Positions 20,824 to 29,291 of a stretch of 64,000 nt of DNA are shown here, one piece after another. Made by a program: the position numbers and the translations under genes. The notes beneath the pieces are model-generated. The model searched no databases. It was not told the origin of the DNA and saw only the letters and a program-made list of their open reading frames with translations. Position 1 is the first letter of the stretch. Each line of letters starts with the position of its first letter. The DNA is from PALSA-612 sp963711315 (GTDB taxonomy: Bacteria > Actinomycetota > Thermoleophilia > Gaiellales > Gaiellaceae), in contig CAVQDQ010000003.1 in the NCBI GenBank assembly GCA_963711315.1, positions 806,001-870,000 on the forward strand. The letters run 5' to 3'.

Positions 20824-22587
20824 ATGAATACGCAGCGGACGATTGTCAGGCTCTGGCGCGACGCCGTCGCCTCCGGGCGCCCTGATCCGCTCTACCTCGC
20901 CGAAGGCGACGGAGAGTGGACGCCTGTGCCCCTTGCAGAAGCCGCCAGACGCGTGGACGAGCTGGCAAACGGCCTGCTGTCGCTCGGCATCGGCAAGGGC
21001 GACGCGTTCGGCATCCTCGCGGGAACACGCGTCGAGTGGTGTCTGTTCGATTTCGCACTCGCGCTCGTGGGCGGCGTCACGGCCCCGATCTACGCGAACT
21101 CATCGGCCGAGGACTGCCGCTATGTGCTGAGCCACTCCGACGCAGTCGGCGTGCTCGTGGAGGACGACGAGCAGCTCCGGAAGGTCGAGGCAGCACGCGG
21201 CGAGCTGCCGGCTTTGCGCCACGTGCTGACGTTCTCCGACCTCGAGGAGCTAGCGACCCGTGGCCGCGAATACGCGAGCCGAGATCCTGACGCTCTCGCC
21301 CGCGCGGAAGCGCAAGTCGGCGAGGACGACCTCTTCACGTTCATCTACACGTCAGGCACCACCGGGCCACCCAAGGCGTGCCAGATTCTCCACCGCAATT
21401 ACTACGAGATGGCGAAGGTCATCAATGAAATGGCTGACGTCTTCCAGGAGGACGACCTGTTGCTGCTCTATCTGCCGCTAGCGCACAACTTCGGCCGCCT
21501 CACGCACCTGCTGGCGCCGATGGCCGGCTACACGATCGCCTTCTGCGCGGACCCGTACGCCGTCGCTGACGCCTTGACGAAGGTCAGGCCCACGGTCTTC
21601 CCGAGCGTCCCTCGTCTCTACGAGAAGGTCCACACGGCGGTTTTGGCCAGGTTCGACGAGACAACGGGCGCGCGACGTCGGCTGATCGACTGGGCGCTCG
21701 ACGTCGGGCGCCGGGTGAGCCTGCTGCGCCAGCAGGGGCGGCCTATCCCGCGAGGGCTGGCGATGCAGCACCGCCTCGCCGACCGCCTCGTGTACTCGAA
21801 AGTGAAGGAACGTCTTGGGGGGCGCCTGCGCCGCGCCGTCTCCGGCGGTGCCCCACTCGCTGTCGAGATCCTCGAGTTCTTCCACTCGCTCGACATCCTC
21901 ATCCTCGAGGCGTACGGCCTCACGGAGTGCACGACAGGAGCGACGTCCAACCGAGAGGACAGCTTCAGGTTCGGCACCGTTGGTAAGGCGCTGCCCGGCT
22001 GGGAGTTGAAGCTGGCTGAAGACGGTGAGCTCTTCATCCGCAGCCCGACGGTCTTCGCCGGCTACTACAAGGACGACGAGGCGACGGCAGCCATCCTCGA
22101 CGACGAGGGATGGCTTGCGACCGGCGACGTCGCCACGATCGATGACGACGGGTTCGTCACGATCACCGACCGCAAGAAGGACATTCTCGTTACCGCCGGC
22201 GGCAAGAACGTGGCGCCGCAGAACCTCGAGAACGAGCTGAAGACGTCACGGTTCGTCTCGCAGGCGCTCGTCGTGGGCGACCGGCAGCCCTATGTGGCCG
22301 CGCTGATCACGCTGGATCCGGTCGAGTTGGCAGCGTGGGCTCAGAAGCATGGCCTCGACGGCGACCTCGCCACGCTGTCGAAACATCCAGACGTCCGTGA
22401 GCTCGTGCAGGGCATCGTCGACGAGGTGAACGACCCTCACTCCCGGTTCGAGCAGGTCAAGCGCTTCACCGTCCTGCCGCGAGACTTCTCCATGGAGGAG
22501 GGCGAGGTGACACCGACGCTGAAGCTGCGGCGAAAGATCTGCCAGGAGCACTTCGCCGCGGAGGTCGCGGCGCTCTACGACGGCTAG
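20824..22587 (+). CDS. Long-chain acyl-CoA synthetase (AMP-forming)
   Basis: 587 residues of the ANL superfamily, FadD15-like. ATP motif 'FTFIYTSGTTGPPKACQ' (about residues 175-190), the A5 motif 'ILEAYGLTECTTG', the 'GWLATGDVATID' motif and 'DRKKDILVTAGGKNVAPQNLE'. The catalytic Lys lies in the C-terminal 'EVTPTLKLRRK'. It activates fatty acids to acyl-CoA via acyl-AMP. It is transcribed alone, diverging from ku and converging on the NlpC/P60 gene with a shared CTAG stop. Chain-length preference cannot be read from sequence. Confidence 0.93.
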   Translation: MNTQRTIVRLWRDAVASGRPDPLYLAEGDGEWTPVPLAEAARRVDELANGLLSLGIGKGDAFGILAGTRVEWCLFDFALALVGGVTAPIYANSSAEDCRYVLSHSDAVGVLVEDDEQLRKVEAARGELPALRHVLTFSDLEELATRGREYASRDPDALARAEAQVGEDDLFTFIYTSGTTGPPKACQILHRNYYEMAKVINEMADVFQEDDLLLLYLPLAHNFGRLTHLLAPMAGYTIAFCADPYAVADALTKVRPTVFPSVPRLYEKVHTAVLARFDETTGARRRLIDWALDVGRRVSLLRQQGRPIPRGLAMQHRLADRLVYSKVKERLGGRLRRAVSGGAPLAVEILEFFHSLDILILEAYGLTECTTGATSNREDSFRFGTVGKALPGWELKLAEDGELFIRSPTVFAGYYKDDEATAAILDDEGWLATGDVATIDDDGFVTITDRKKDILVTAGGKNVAPQNLENELKTSRFVSQALVVGDRQPYVAALITLDPVELAAWAQKHGLDGDLATLSKHPDVRELVQGIVDEVNDPHSRFEQVKRFTVLPRDFSMEEGEVTPTLKLRRKICQEHFAAEVAALYDG

Positions 22588-23744
22588 ACGACTCTTCGAG
22601 CGCCGACGTACGTGGCGGCGTACCAGCTGTCGGACAGGCTGGAGATCTTCACGACGTCGCCCGTGTGCGGCGCGTGGATGAACTGGCCGCCACCGATGTA
22701 GATGCCTACGTGGCCGAGCCCGTCGAAGAAGACGAGGTCACCGGGTGCGAGTTGGTCGTAGGAGACAGGTACGCCGCTGCTGTACTGCGACGCCGCGTGG
22801 TGAGGCAAGGACACGCCGAGCTGCGCGTAGACGTACATGACGAAGCCCGAGCAATCGAACCCCGCAGGCGAGGCGCCACCCCAGACGTACGGAACGCCGA
22901 GGTACTGCATCGCGATTCCGACGACACCGCCGTAGCGCGCAGGCGGCGCAATCGCCGCCTCCGGCGTTTCCACCGCTGCACCGATCACGGCCGTGTCGAT
23001 GCCCTGCTGGATCGCCGCCTCCTGGCTCCGGAGCCGCGCTGCTGCCTGTTGGCGCAACACCTCCTGCCTGCGAGCCTCCTCGGCCTTCAGCCTCTCGATC
23101 TCACTCCGGATGGAGCCAAGAAGGCGTTGCCGCTCTGCCAGGCCGGATTCGATCTCCTGCTTGGCCGCGGCGCGCGCGGCGACGACCTGCTCCTGGCTGG
23201 CACGAGCGCGCTTCAACCGCTCGCCGCGGGCAACAACTTCGGTGCGGAACCGCTTGACCTCCCCCAGAACCTGGGTGTCTTCCTGTGACACCCGGTCGAT
23301 GGTGTCAAGCCGGTTGATGAGATCCTCGAAACTCGTACTGCCCAGGAAGACCTCGAGCGTCGACGTCGAGTCACCGCCGACGTAGAGGTCGCGCAGCCGG
23401 CTGGCCAGGCGGCTCTGCGCAATCTTGAGGTTCCCTCGGGCGACGCCGATCTGGCGGCGGTTCGCACGCAGGTCGGCCTTGATCCCGTCGAGCTCAATCG
23501 TGGCGGCGTTGTACGCCTCGACGGACTGCTCTAGCTGCGCGTCGAGCGCCTCGATGTCGGCGAGCACGCGCTCTGCTTCGGCCCGCTTCTCGTCGACGCC
23601 CGGGTCGGCGAGCGCTGGAGCAGCACCCAGCAGCGCGACGCCAATGGCGACGGAGAGGAGCCCTGCGAGGGTCGCACGACGACCCGTCAAGCGGGCTCGT
23701 ATAGCGCGCAACCGAGGGCGCACCGGGAGGGGCCGGTACGTCAC
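22584..23744 (-). CDS. Secreted NlpC/P60 peptidoglycan endopeptidase with coiled coil
   Basis: 386 residues, GTG start. A basic N-terminus and hydrophobic stretch ending ALLGAAPALADP form a signal peptide. Residues about 50-240 are a long coiled coil containing 'SRLRDLYVGGDSTSTLEVFL', as in RipA/CwlO-type hydrolases, where the coil keeps the enzyme inactive until released. The C-terminal NlpC/P60 domain has the triad Cys in 'FDCSGFVMYVYAQ', His in 'GHVGIYIGGG' and His/Asn-position 'FIHAPHTGD'. It should cut D-Glu-to-diamino-acid bonds in peptide stems during division or growth. It diverges from a paralogue that shares its N-terminal half. Confidence 0.94.
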   Translation of the reverse strand: MTYRPLPVRPRLRAIRARLTGRRATLAGLLSVAIGVALLGAAPALADPGVDEKRAEAERVLADIEALDAQLEQSVEAYNAATIELDGIKADLRANRRQIGVARGNLKIAQSRLASRLRDLYVGGDSTSTLEVFLGSTSFEDLINRLDTIDRVSQEDTQVLGEVKRFRTEVVARGERLKRARASQEQVVAARAAAKQEIESGLAERQRLLGSIRSEIERLKAEEARRQEVLRQQAAARLRSQEAAIQQGIDTAVIGAAVETPEAAIAPPARYGGVVGIAMQYLGVPYVWGGASPAGFDCSGFVMYVYAQLGVSLPHHAASQYSSGVPVSYDQLAPGDLVFFDGLGHVGIYIGGGQFIHAPHTGDVVKISSLSDSWYAATYVGARRVV

Positions 23745-23878
23745 TGGCGCGGGACCCTACCAGGGTCCCCGGACGCTTGCAACCGTCAACTGAGCCCCTG
23801 TCCGCCGAAAAAATGGCTGCAAAACAGGGTTTCCGTTCGTCCACGTGGCCTCAAGTCCTCTGATACGGTCACTCCGCG
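23745..23878. promoter_or_regulatory. Divergent promoter region of the two cell-wall genes, with inverted repeat
   Basis: An 8-bp perfect inverted repeat GGGACCCT-acc-AGGGTCCC (23751-23769) lies just upstream of the NlpC/P60 GTG and contains a minus-strand TAGGGT box. On the other side TACGGT (23864-23869) is 9 nt before the 3D-protein GTG. The repeat could be an operator for the hydrolase gene. A T/A-rich stretch (AAAAAATGG, about 23806) lies between. Confidence 0.4.
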
Positions 23879-24943
23879 GTGCAGTCGAGACCCCCAGCCG
23901 CGCGACTTGCGATGCTGCTCGTCGTCGGTGCATTCCTCGGGCTGCCCGCAGCGGGCCTCGCCGACGATCCCGGCACGCTTCGCGCCCGCGGTGCCGAGCT
24001 GACTGCCGCAGAGCAGCGAGCGCGGCTCGACCTCTTCGCCCTCGAGACGAAGCTCCGGCGCGCCGAAGCCGCGCTGGCCGGTGTCCAGTCTCGGCTCACT
24101 GTCCTGGAGCGCCAGCGCACTTCGTCGAAAAGGCAGCTGGCGGCGGCTCGGCGTACGCTGATAGCGGCGGAGCAGGGGCTCGCCGATCAGGTGCGCGCGC
24201 TCTACGTCTCGGACCAGCCCGACGTGCTCGCCGTCTTTCTCGGCGCGTCAACGCTCGAAGATGCGATCGACGGCGTCGACAGCCTCCACCGCGCCGCGGA
24301 CGCCACGAGCGGCGTGCTCGACGAGGCACAAGCCGCCCGGGTTCGCGTGGCCGCGCTGCTGCGGAGGCAGACATCCAGGCGCGCGGAGCTACGGGCGCTT
24401 GCTGCCGCAGCCGCTTCGCGCACCGCGGAGCTCGCAGGCGCGAGAGCCGACCGGTTGAGCTACATCTCTGGGCTTCAGGCCGAGCAGGTCCTCAACCAGC
24501 AGCAGATTGCGGAGGCCGTGGCCGCAGCCGAGGCGGCGCATGCGGCTGCAACCGTTGAGACGGCCGTCGCCGAGACGGCGCCCAGCATCAGCTCGATCGG
24601 CGCGCAGACGGTCATCACGTCGCCGCCGCCTGCACCCGAGCCGCAGCCGCAGCCCTCGCCGCAGGCGCCTCCGGCTCAGACGGGCAAGACGCTCACGGTG
24701 GTGGCCACGGCCTACAGCAGCCGCGGCACGACCACGACAGGCATTCCCACCGGGCCGGGCGTCGTGGCCGTCGACCCGACGGTGATCCCGCTCGGCACGC
24801 GCATGACGATCCCCGGCTACGGTGAGGCTGTCGCCGCCGACACGGGCGGCGCGATCAAGGGCCTACGGATCGACGTCTGGGTGGCGACTGCGGCCGAGGC
24901 GGCGCAGTGGCAGTGGCAGACCGTGACGGTCACCCTGCACTGA
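23879..24943 (+). CDS. Secreted coiled-coil protein with C-terminal 3D domain
   Basis: 354 residues, GTG start, signal peptide 'MLLVVGAFLGLPAAGLADD'. Residues about 30-230 form a coiled coil with 'QVRALYVSDQPDVLAVFLGA', clearly related to the corresponding part of the divergent NlpC/P60 protein. A Pro-rich linker follows, and then the 3D domain (VDPTVIPLGTRMTIPGYG ... DTGGAIKGLRIDVW) with the three conserved Asp residues. In other proteins 3D domains bind or cleave glycan (MltA/Rpf-like double-psi barrel). It is likely a peptidoglycan-remodelling protein exported to the wall. Its end overlaps ligA by 14 nt on the opposite strand. Confidence 0.9.
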   Translation: MQSRPPAARLAMLLVVGAFLGLPAAGLADDPGTLRARGAELTAAEQRARLDLFALETKLRRAEAALAGVQSRLTVLERQRTSSKRQLAAARRTLIAAEQGLADQVRALYVSDQPDVLAVFLGASTLEDAIDGVDSLHRAADATSGVLDEAQAARVRVAALLRRQTSRRAELRALAAAAASRTAELAGARADRLSYISGLQAEQVLNQQQIAEAVAAAEAAHAAATVETAVAETAPSISSIGAQTVITSPPPAPEPQPQPSPQAPPAQTGKTLTVVATAYSSRGTTTTGIPTGPGVVAVDPTVIPLGTRMTIPGYGEAVAADTGGAIKGLRIDVWVATAAEAAQWQWQTVTVTLH

Positions 24944-26936
24944 GCAGCGCCATGAGATCTTCCTCCTCGAGCAGCGGCACGCCGCTGCGCTGAGCCTTCG
25001 TGAGCTTCGAGGCTCCGGGCTCCTCGCCCACAACGAGACCGGTCGTCTTCGACGACACGGAGTTCGTCACCTTCGCGCCGAGGCTTTCGAGCGCCGCGGC
25101 CGCTTCGTCCCGCGAGTACTTCTCGAGCGTTCCCGTGATGACGTACGTGCTGCCCGTGAGCGGGCCTTCTGGGGGCCTGTCCTCCTCCCCTACCTCGAAG
25201 CGGAGGCCGAGCTCCCTGAGCTCCTCGACGAGCGCACGGTTCTGAGCATCCGCGAACCATTCGACAACAATCTCGGCGCGGTCGGCACCAAACCCCTCCG
25301 TCTCCCCGACCTCCTCCTGGGTCGCCGCCGCCAGGCGGTCCACGTCTCCAAACTGGCGGGCGAGGTTCTGTGCGAGCACCCAGCCGACGCCGGTGATGTT
25401 GAGGCCGAGCAGAACGCGGGAGAACGGGACCTGCTTCGACGCGTCGATCGCATCCACCGCCGCCGAGGCCGAGATCTCCGCGAAACCCTCGAGCTCGAGC
25501 AGCTGCTCCTTCGTCAGCCGGTAGAGATCCGGGAGCGAGCGGACGAGGCCGCTTTCCCAGAGCAGGCGGATCGTCTGCTCGCCGACTCCCTCGATGTCGG
25601 CGATGCCGACCCAGTTGATCAGCGTCTCGAGACCGCGTGAGGGACAGGCGCGGTTCGGGCACCGGTGCATGACCTCGCCTGCCGGCTTGACGATGCCGGT
25701 GCCACATAACGGACACTTTTTCGGCATTCGGAATGCCTTCGTCCCCGCCTGATGCTCGCCCGCCGGGCCGACGATCTGCGGAATGACGTCGCCGGCCCGC
25801 TGGACGATGACGATGTCGCCTTCGCGGATCTGCTTGCGGTTGATGTCCTCTTCGTTGTGCAGCGTCGCGCGGGAGACGGTGACACCACCGACCTCGACGG
25901 GCTCGAGGACGGCCCAGGGGTTGAGGGCGCCGGTGCGCCCGACCCGGATGTGGATCTTCTGCAGCTTCGTCTGGGCGGTCATGGGCGCCCACTTGAACGC
26001 ACGTGCCCAGCGCGGCCTGCCGTGGAGCACGCCGAGCCGCCGCTGCTGATCGACTGAGTCGACCTTGATCACGATCCCGTCGATCTCGTAGTCGAGCTCG
26101 ACGCGGCGCGTCTCCCAGGCCCGACAGGCTTCGGCGACGTCCTCGACCGACTCCAGTCGCTGGGCGAAGGGGTTGGTTGGGAATCCGCGCTCTCGCAGCC
26201 ACTCGAGCATCTCGTAGTGGCCGGCGAAGCCAATGCCGTCCGCGTGCCCCGTCCCGTAGATCCAGACCGAGAGCGGCCGGTCGGCCGTGATCGCGGAGTT
26301 CTTCTGCCGCACCGATCCGGCCGCAGCGTTGCGGGGATTCGGCGCGAGCTTCTGACTCGTACCCGCTAGTCGCTCGTTCAGCTCGCGGAAGCCAGACAGA
26401 GGCAGATAGACCTCGCCCCGCACTTCGACGACGGCAGGCGGATGGTCGTCCCGCATGCGGAGCGGGATGGCGCGGATCGTGCGGAGGTTCGGCGTAACAT
26501 CCTCTCCTTGGACGCTGTCTCCGCGCGTCGCGCCCCGGACGAACACGCCGTCCTCGTAGGTCAGGTTGACGGCCAGACCATCGATCTTCGGCTCGATCAC
26601 GTATGCCACGAGCTGGTCGGCGCCGAGGCGCTTCTGGACGTCGTCGGTCCACTTGAACAGCGCCTCATCGGTCGTGACCTTGTCCAGCGAGCCCATCTGC
26701 TCGAGGTGTCGGACCTTCTGGAAGCGGTCCGACAGCGGCGCACCCACGCGGTGCGTCGGTGAGTCGGCCGTGACGAGGTCCGGGTGCGCCTCCTCGAGCA
26801 CCACGAGCTCGTCGTAGAGCCGGTCGTACTCCGCGTCGGTGATGAACGGGTCATCGTCCACGTGGTAAGCGATCAACGCACGGTTCAGCTCCGCGCGAAG
26901 TTCCGCCGCCCGGCGGGCCGCCTTAGAGGACGGCAA
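24930..26936 (-). CDS. ligA: NAD-dependent DNA ligase
   Basis: 668 residues, normal LigA length. Order of domains: Ia (ITDAEYDRLYDEL), adenylation with catalytic Lys in 'YVIEPKIDGLAVNL', OB fold (VGRTGALNPWAVLEPVEVGG), zinc finger with Cys in 'CPLCGTG' and 'HRCPNRACPSRG', HhH repeats and a C-terminal BRCT domain ending LMALLSAG. I choose the TTG at 26936: it has a GGAGGAG site 5 nt upstream and gives the normal N-terminus. The open frame otherwise runs far into the phosphatase gene. It overlaps the phosphatase end by 14 nt. It seals nicks in replication and repair. Confidence 0.95.
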   Translation of the reverse strand: MPSSKAARRAAELRAELNRALIAYHVDDDPFITDAEYDRLYDELVVLEEAHPDLVTADSPTHRVGAPLSDRFQKVRHLEQMGSLDKVTTDEALFKWTDDVQKRLGADQLVAYVIEPKIDGLAVNLTYEDGVFVRGATRGDSVQGEDVTPNLRTIRAIPLRMRDDHPPAVVEVRGEVYLPLSGFRELNERLAGTSQKLAPNPRNAAAGSVRQKNSAITADRPLSVWIYGTGHADGIGFAGHYEMLEWLRERGFPTNPFAQRLESVEDVAEACRAWETRRVELDYEIDGIVIKVDSVDQQRRLGVLHGRPRWARAFKWAPMTAQTKLQKIHIRVGRTGALNPWAVLEPVEVGGVTVSRATLHNEEDINRKQIREGDIVIVQRAGDVIPQIVGPAGEHQAGTKAFRMPKKCPLCGTGIVKPAGEVMHRCPNRACPSRGLETLINWVGIADIEGVGEQTIRLLWESGLVRSLPDLYRLTKEQLLELEGFAEISASAAVDAIDASKQVPFSRVLLGLNITGVGWVLAQNLARQFGDVDRLAAATQEEVGETEGFGADRAEIVVEWFADAQNRALVEELRELGLRFEVGEEDRPPEGPLTGSTYVITGTLEKYSRDEAAAALESLGAKVTNSVSSKTTGLVVGEEPGASKLTKAQRSGVPLLEEEDLMALLSAG

Positions 26937-27561
26937 GAAGCTCCTCCGCGTGGCCGACGAGGACGTCGGGCTCCTCGCGCTCGAGGGCATCTGCGCCGTG
27001 GATCCCTCCCCAGGCGACGGCGACGGCAAATACGCGCGCAGCCTTCGCCGCGCGCACGTCGAACGGGGAGTCGCCGACGTACGCAGCGTGATCAGGGGAG
27101 GCATCCATGCGTGCAAGTGCCTCGAGGATCGGGTCGGGATCAGGCTTGTGGCGGTCGGTGTCCTCGGCGCCGATGACGACCTCGAAGTTTGCCTCCAGGC
27201 CGGGGAGCTGGTCGAAGGCCAGCTGGACCGTGGCTCGCCGCTTCGCCGTGACGATGCCCAGCCGGCGGCCCTCCGCGCGAAGCCGCGGCAGCACCTCCAC
27301 CACCTCCCAGAACGCTTCCAGCTCGTCGTGCAGCGGCTCGTTGTGCGCGCGATACGCGGCCACGAGCTCGTCCACGCGGTCCGGATCGAGCGCCCGCATC
27401 TGCGCCGTCAGCCCTGGGCCGCCCACAGCGGCCGTCAGCACGGCTTCGGGGATGTCGCGCCCGAGCACGGTCTTCGCCGCGTGCTTCATGGAGGCGACGA
27501 TCATCGGCCCCGAGTCGATCAACGTGCCGTCGAGGTCGAACAGGCATATCGGAAAGCGCAC
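26923..27561 (-). CDS. HAD-family phosphatase, phosphoglycolate phosphatase-like
   Basis: 212 residues. Motif I 'ICLFDLDGTLIDSGPMI', motif II 'GIVTAKRRATV', Lys in 'DRHKPDPDPILEAL' and motif III 'YVGDSPFDVRAAKAA'. This fits the Gph/PpaX subfamily (phosphoglycolate or pyrophosphate phosphatase); Ala follows Thr in motif II, so specificity is open. The GTG at 27561 is 6 nt downstream of a TACGAT box on the minus strand, so it can be transcribed leaderless as well as by read-through from truA. ligA follows with overlap. Confidence 0.87.
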   Translation of the reverse strand: MRFPICLFDLDGTLIDSGPMIVASMKHAAKTVLGRDIPEAVLTAAVGGPGLTAQMRALDPDRVDELVAAYRAHNEPLHDELEAFWEVVEVLPRLRAEGRRLGIVTAKRRATVQLAFDQLPGLEANFEVVIGAEDTDRHKPDPDPILEALARMDASPDHAAYVGDSPFDVRAAKAARVFAVAVAWGGIHGADALEREEPDVLVGHAEELLAVL

Positions 27562-27573
27562 GGCCTGATCGTA
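27562..27573 (-). promoter_or_regulatory. Leaderless-type promoter of the phosphatase-ligA pair
   Basis: TACGAT on the minus strand (27573-27568) with a 6-nt spacer to the GTG at 27561. It sits in the 20-nt gap after truA. Confidence 0.5.
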
Positions 27574-27581
27574 TTCAGCCG

Positions 27582-28299
27582 TCAATAGCCCACGGCGATG
27601 AGATAGAGGCCCCAGGGCGGAGCAGTGGCACCGGCGTCCGGCCGCGAGCCACCGTCCAGCAGCCGCGCGATCTCCTCTGGCCTCCGGTCGAGCATCGTCC
27701 CCACGAGCGTGCGCACCATATGCCGCAGGAATGAGTCGGCGGTGATCTCGAAGTCGAGGTGTTCGCCACGCTCGTGCCAGGAGGCCGAGAGGACACGACG
27801 CAGGAACACGTCGTGCTGGGTCTCCGTAGGCGTGAAGGCGCGGAAGTCGTGCTCGCCGAGCAGCAGGTCGGCGGAGGCGGCAAGCGCGTCGAGGTCGACC
27901 CGCCGAGGGTACCACCAGCTCCTGCGAACCTCGAGCGGCTGAGCGCTCCCGCCGCCGGTAGATGCGGTAGCGATAGCTGCGGAAACGGGCCGAGTGACGT
28001 GCGTGAAAGTCCGGGACGGCTTCCTCGGCCGCCACCGCGGCCACATCATCGGGTAGCAGCGTGTTCAGTGCCTCTGCCGTGCGCTCGACGGGCGGCCCAC
28101 CGCCGACGTCGGCGCTGACGACATTCCCCAACGCGTGCACGCCGGTGTCGGTCCGCCCTGCGACGGCGACGTTCTCTGCCACGGAGAAGAGCGACCGGAT
28201 CGCCTCTACGACGACACCTTCGACCGTTCGCAGCCCGGGCTGAGCCGCCCAGCCGTGGAAGGCTGTGCCGTCGTACTCGAGCGTAAGCTTGAGCCGCAC
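27582..28299 (-). CDS. truA: tRNA pseudouridine(38-40) synthase, frame broken by one extra base
   Basis: About 238 residues after correction. The N-terminal half (MRLKLTLEYDGTAFHGWAAQ, with catalytic Asp in 'AGRTDTGVHALGNVV') and the C-terminal half ('FEITADSFLRHMVRTLVGTM' ... 'GLYLIAVGY') are both intact but lie in different frames. The switch is at 27948-27950, where a CCC run (GGG in the mRNA) has one base too many; removal gives a continuous 'RSAQPLEVRRSWWYPR'. truA after rplQ is the standard order in this cluster; here one extra gene lies between. A sequence error is the likeliest cause. Confidence 0.85.
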
Positions 28300-28302
28300 C
28301 GG

Positions 28303-28830
28303 CTAGCGGAGGCCGGGCGGCGGCCTGCCGATGAGGCCCCGGAACGTCCCACTGACGCGAATGCGCTTCCCGTCCGAGAACTCGCTCCCCAGCACGCCGT
28401 TGATCTCGACCTCCATGGCACGTCCTTTCACGCACGACAGCGCAGAGAACGTGATCGTGCCGCGCGCCTCCTCTGTCTCCGAGCTCGCCTCGTTCTTGGT
28501 CGCCACGTCGTAGACGAACAGCTCAGCGCCCTTCGGCCGGTTCCAGACGAAGCCGACCGGGAACCTCACGCGCGTTTGGCGCTTGACATCGCGAACCACG
28601 CCCGACAGGTGCCAGTACGAGGTTCGCCGCTGCTTCGGCACGAGGAGGATGTGCACGGCGGGAACGTGAACGTCGGGCTCCCATGGCCCACACCAGACGT
28701 ACGTCTTGCCAGAGAACACGATCGGCGCACCACCAGCTCGCGTGAATGTCAACGGCCTCGTCGCGGCTGCCGAGCCGTAGCCCGCCACCGTCATTGCTAC
28801 CGCCAACGCGATGACGAAGGCGTGTCTCAT
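28303..28830 (-). CDS. Secreted protein of unknown function
   Basis: 175 residues. A signal peptide (MRHAFVIALAVAMTVAGYGS, cleaved after the Ala-rich segment) is followed by a beta-rich domain with two Cys (one in 'YVWCGPWEPD', one in 'SALSCVKGR') that may form a disulfide. No known domain. It sits between rplQ and truA, which normally adjoin, so it looks like an insertion into the alpha operon. A minus-strand TACCCT box 7 nt upstream of its ATG indicates separate transcription. Confidence 0.75.
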   Translation of the reverse strand: MRHAFVIALAVAMTVAGYGSAAATRPLTFTRAGGAPIVFSGKTYVWCGPWEPDVHVPAVHILLVPKQRRTSYWHLSGVVRDVKRQTRVRFPVGFVWNRPKGAELFVYDVATKNEASSETEEARGTITFSALSCVKGRAMEVEINGVLGSEFSDGKRIRVSGTFRGLIGRPPPGLR

Positions 28831-28862
28831 CGCCCTGAGGGTACGGGATGGCGGAAAGAGCG

Positions 28863-29291
28863 CTACGAAGCGGCCGTTGCCGTCTCTGCCTCGGCTTCGA
28901 CCGGAGCGGCGACGCGAGCCACGGGGGCGCGCGGAACGTGGTCGACGAACTCGAGGTAGGCCATCGGCGCGGAATCGCCCGGGCGCGGGCCGATCTTGAC
29001 GATGCGCGTATAGCCGCCCGGCCGGTCGGCGAAGCGCGGGGACACCTCGGAGAAGAGCTGGTGCACGACTTCCTGCGAGCGCAGGAAGGCTAGCGCCTGC
29101 CGGCGCGCGTGGATGTCGCCGCGCCGGCCAAGCGTGACCATCTTCTCGGCGAACGGACGCACGCCCTTCGCCTTGGCGACCGTCGTCTTCACGCGGCCGT
29201 GGACGATCAGCGAGCCGGTGAGGTTCGCGTAGAGCGCCTTGCGGTGGGCCGCATCGCGGCCCAGCTTCTTACCGGCTCGCTGGTGCCTCAT
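28863..29291 (-). CDS. rplQ: 50S ribosomal protein L17
   Basis: 142 residues beginning MRHQRAGKKLGRDAAHRKAL, the invariant L17 start, with 'LTLGRRGDIHARRQAL'-type central helix region. The C-terminal about 25 residues form an Ala/Glu/Thr-rich extension beyond the usual length of about 120. The ATG overlaps the rpoA stop by one base (TAATG). Last ribosomal gene of the alpha operon. Confidence 0.97.
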   Translation of the reverse strand: MRHQRAGKKLGRDAAHRKALYANLTGSLIVHGRVKTTVAKAKGVRPFAEKMVTLGRRGDIHARRQALAFLRSQEVVHQLFSEVSPRFADRPGGYTRIVKIGPRPGDSAPMAYLEFVDHVPRAPVARVAAPVEAEAETATAAS

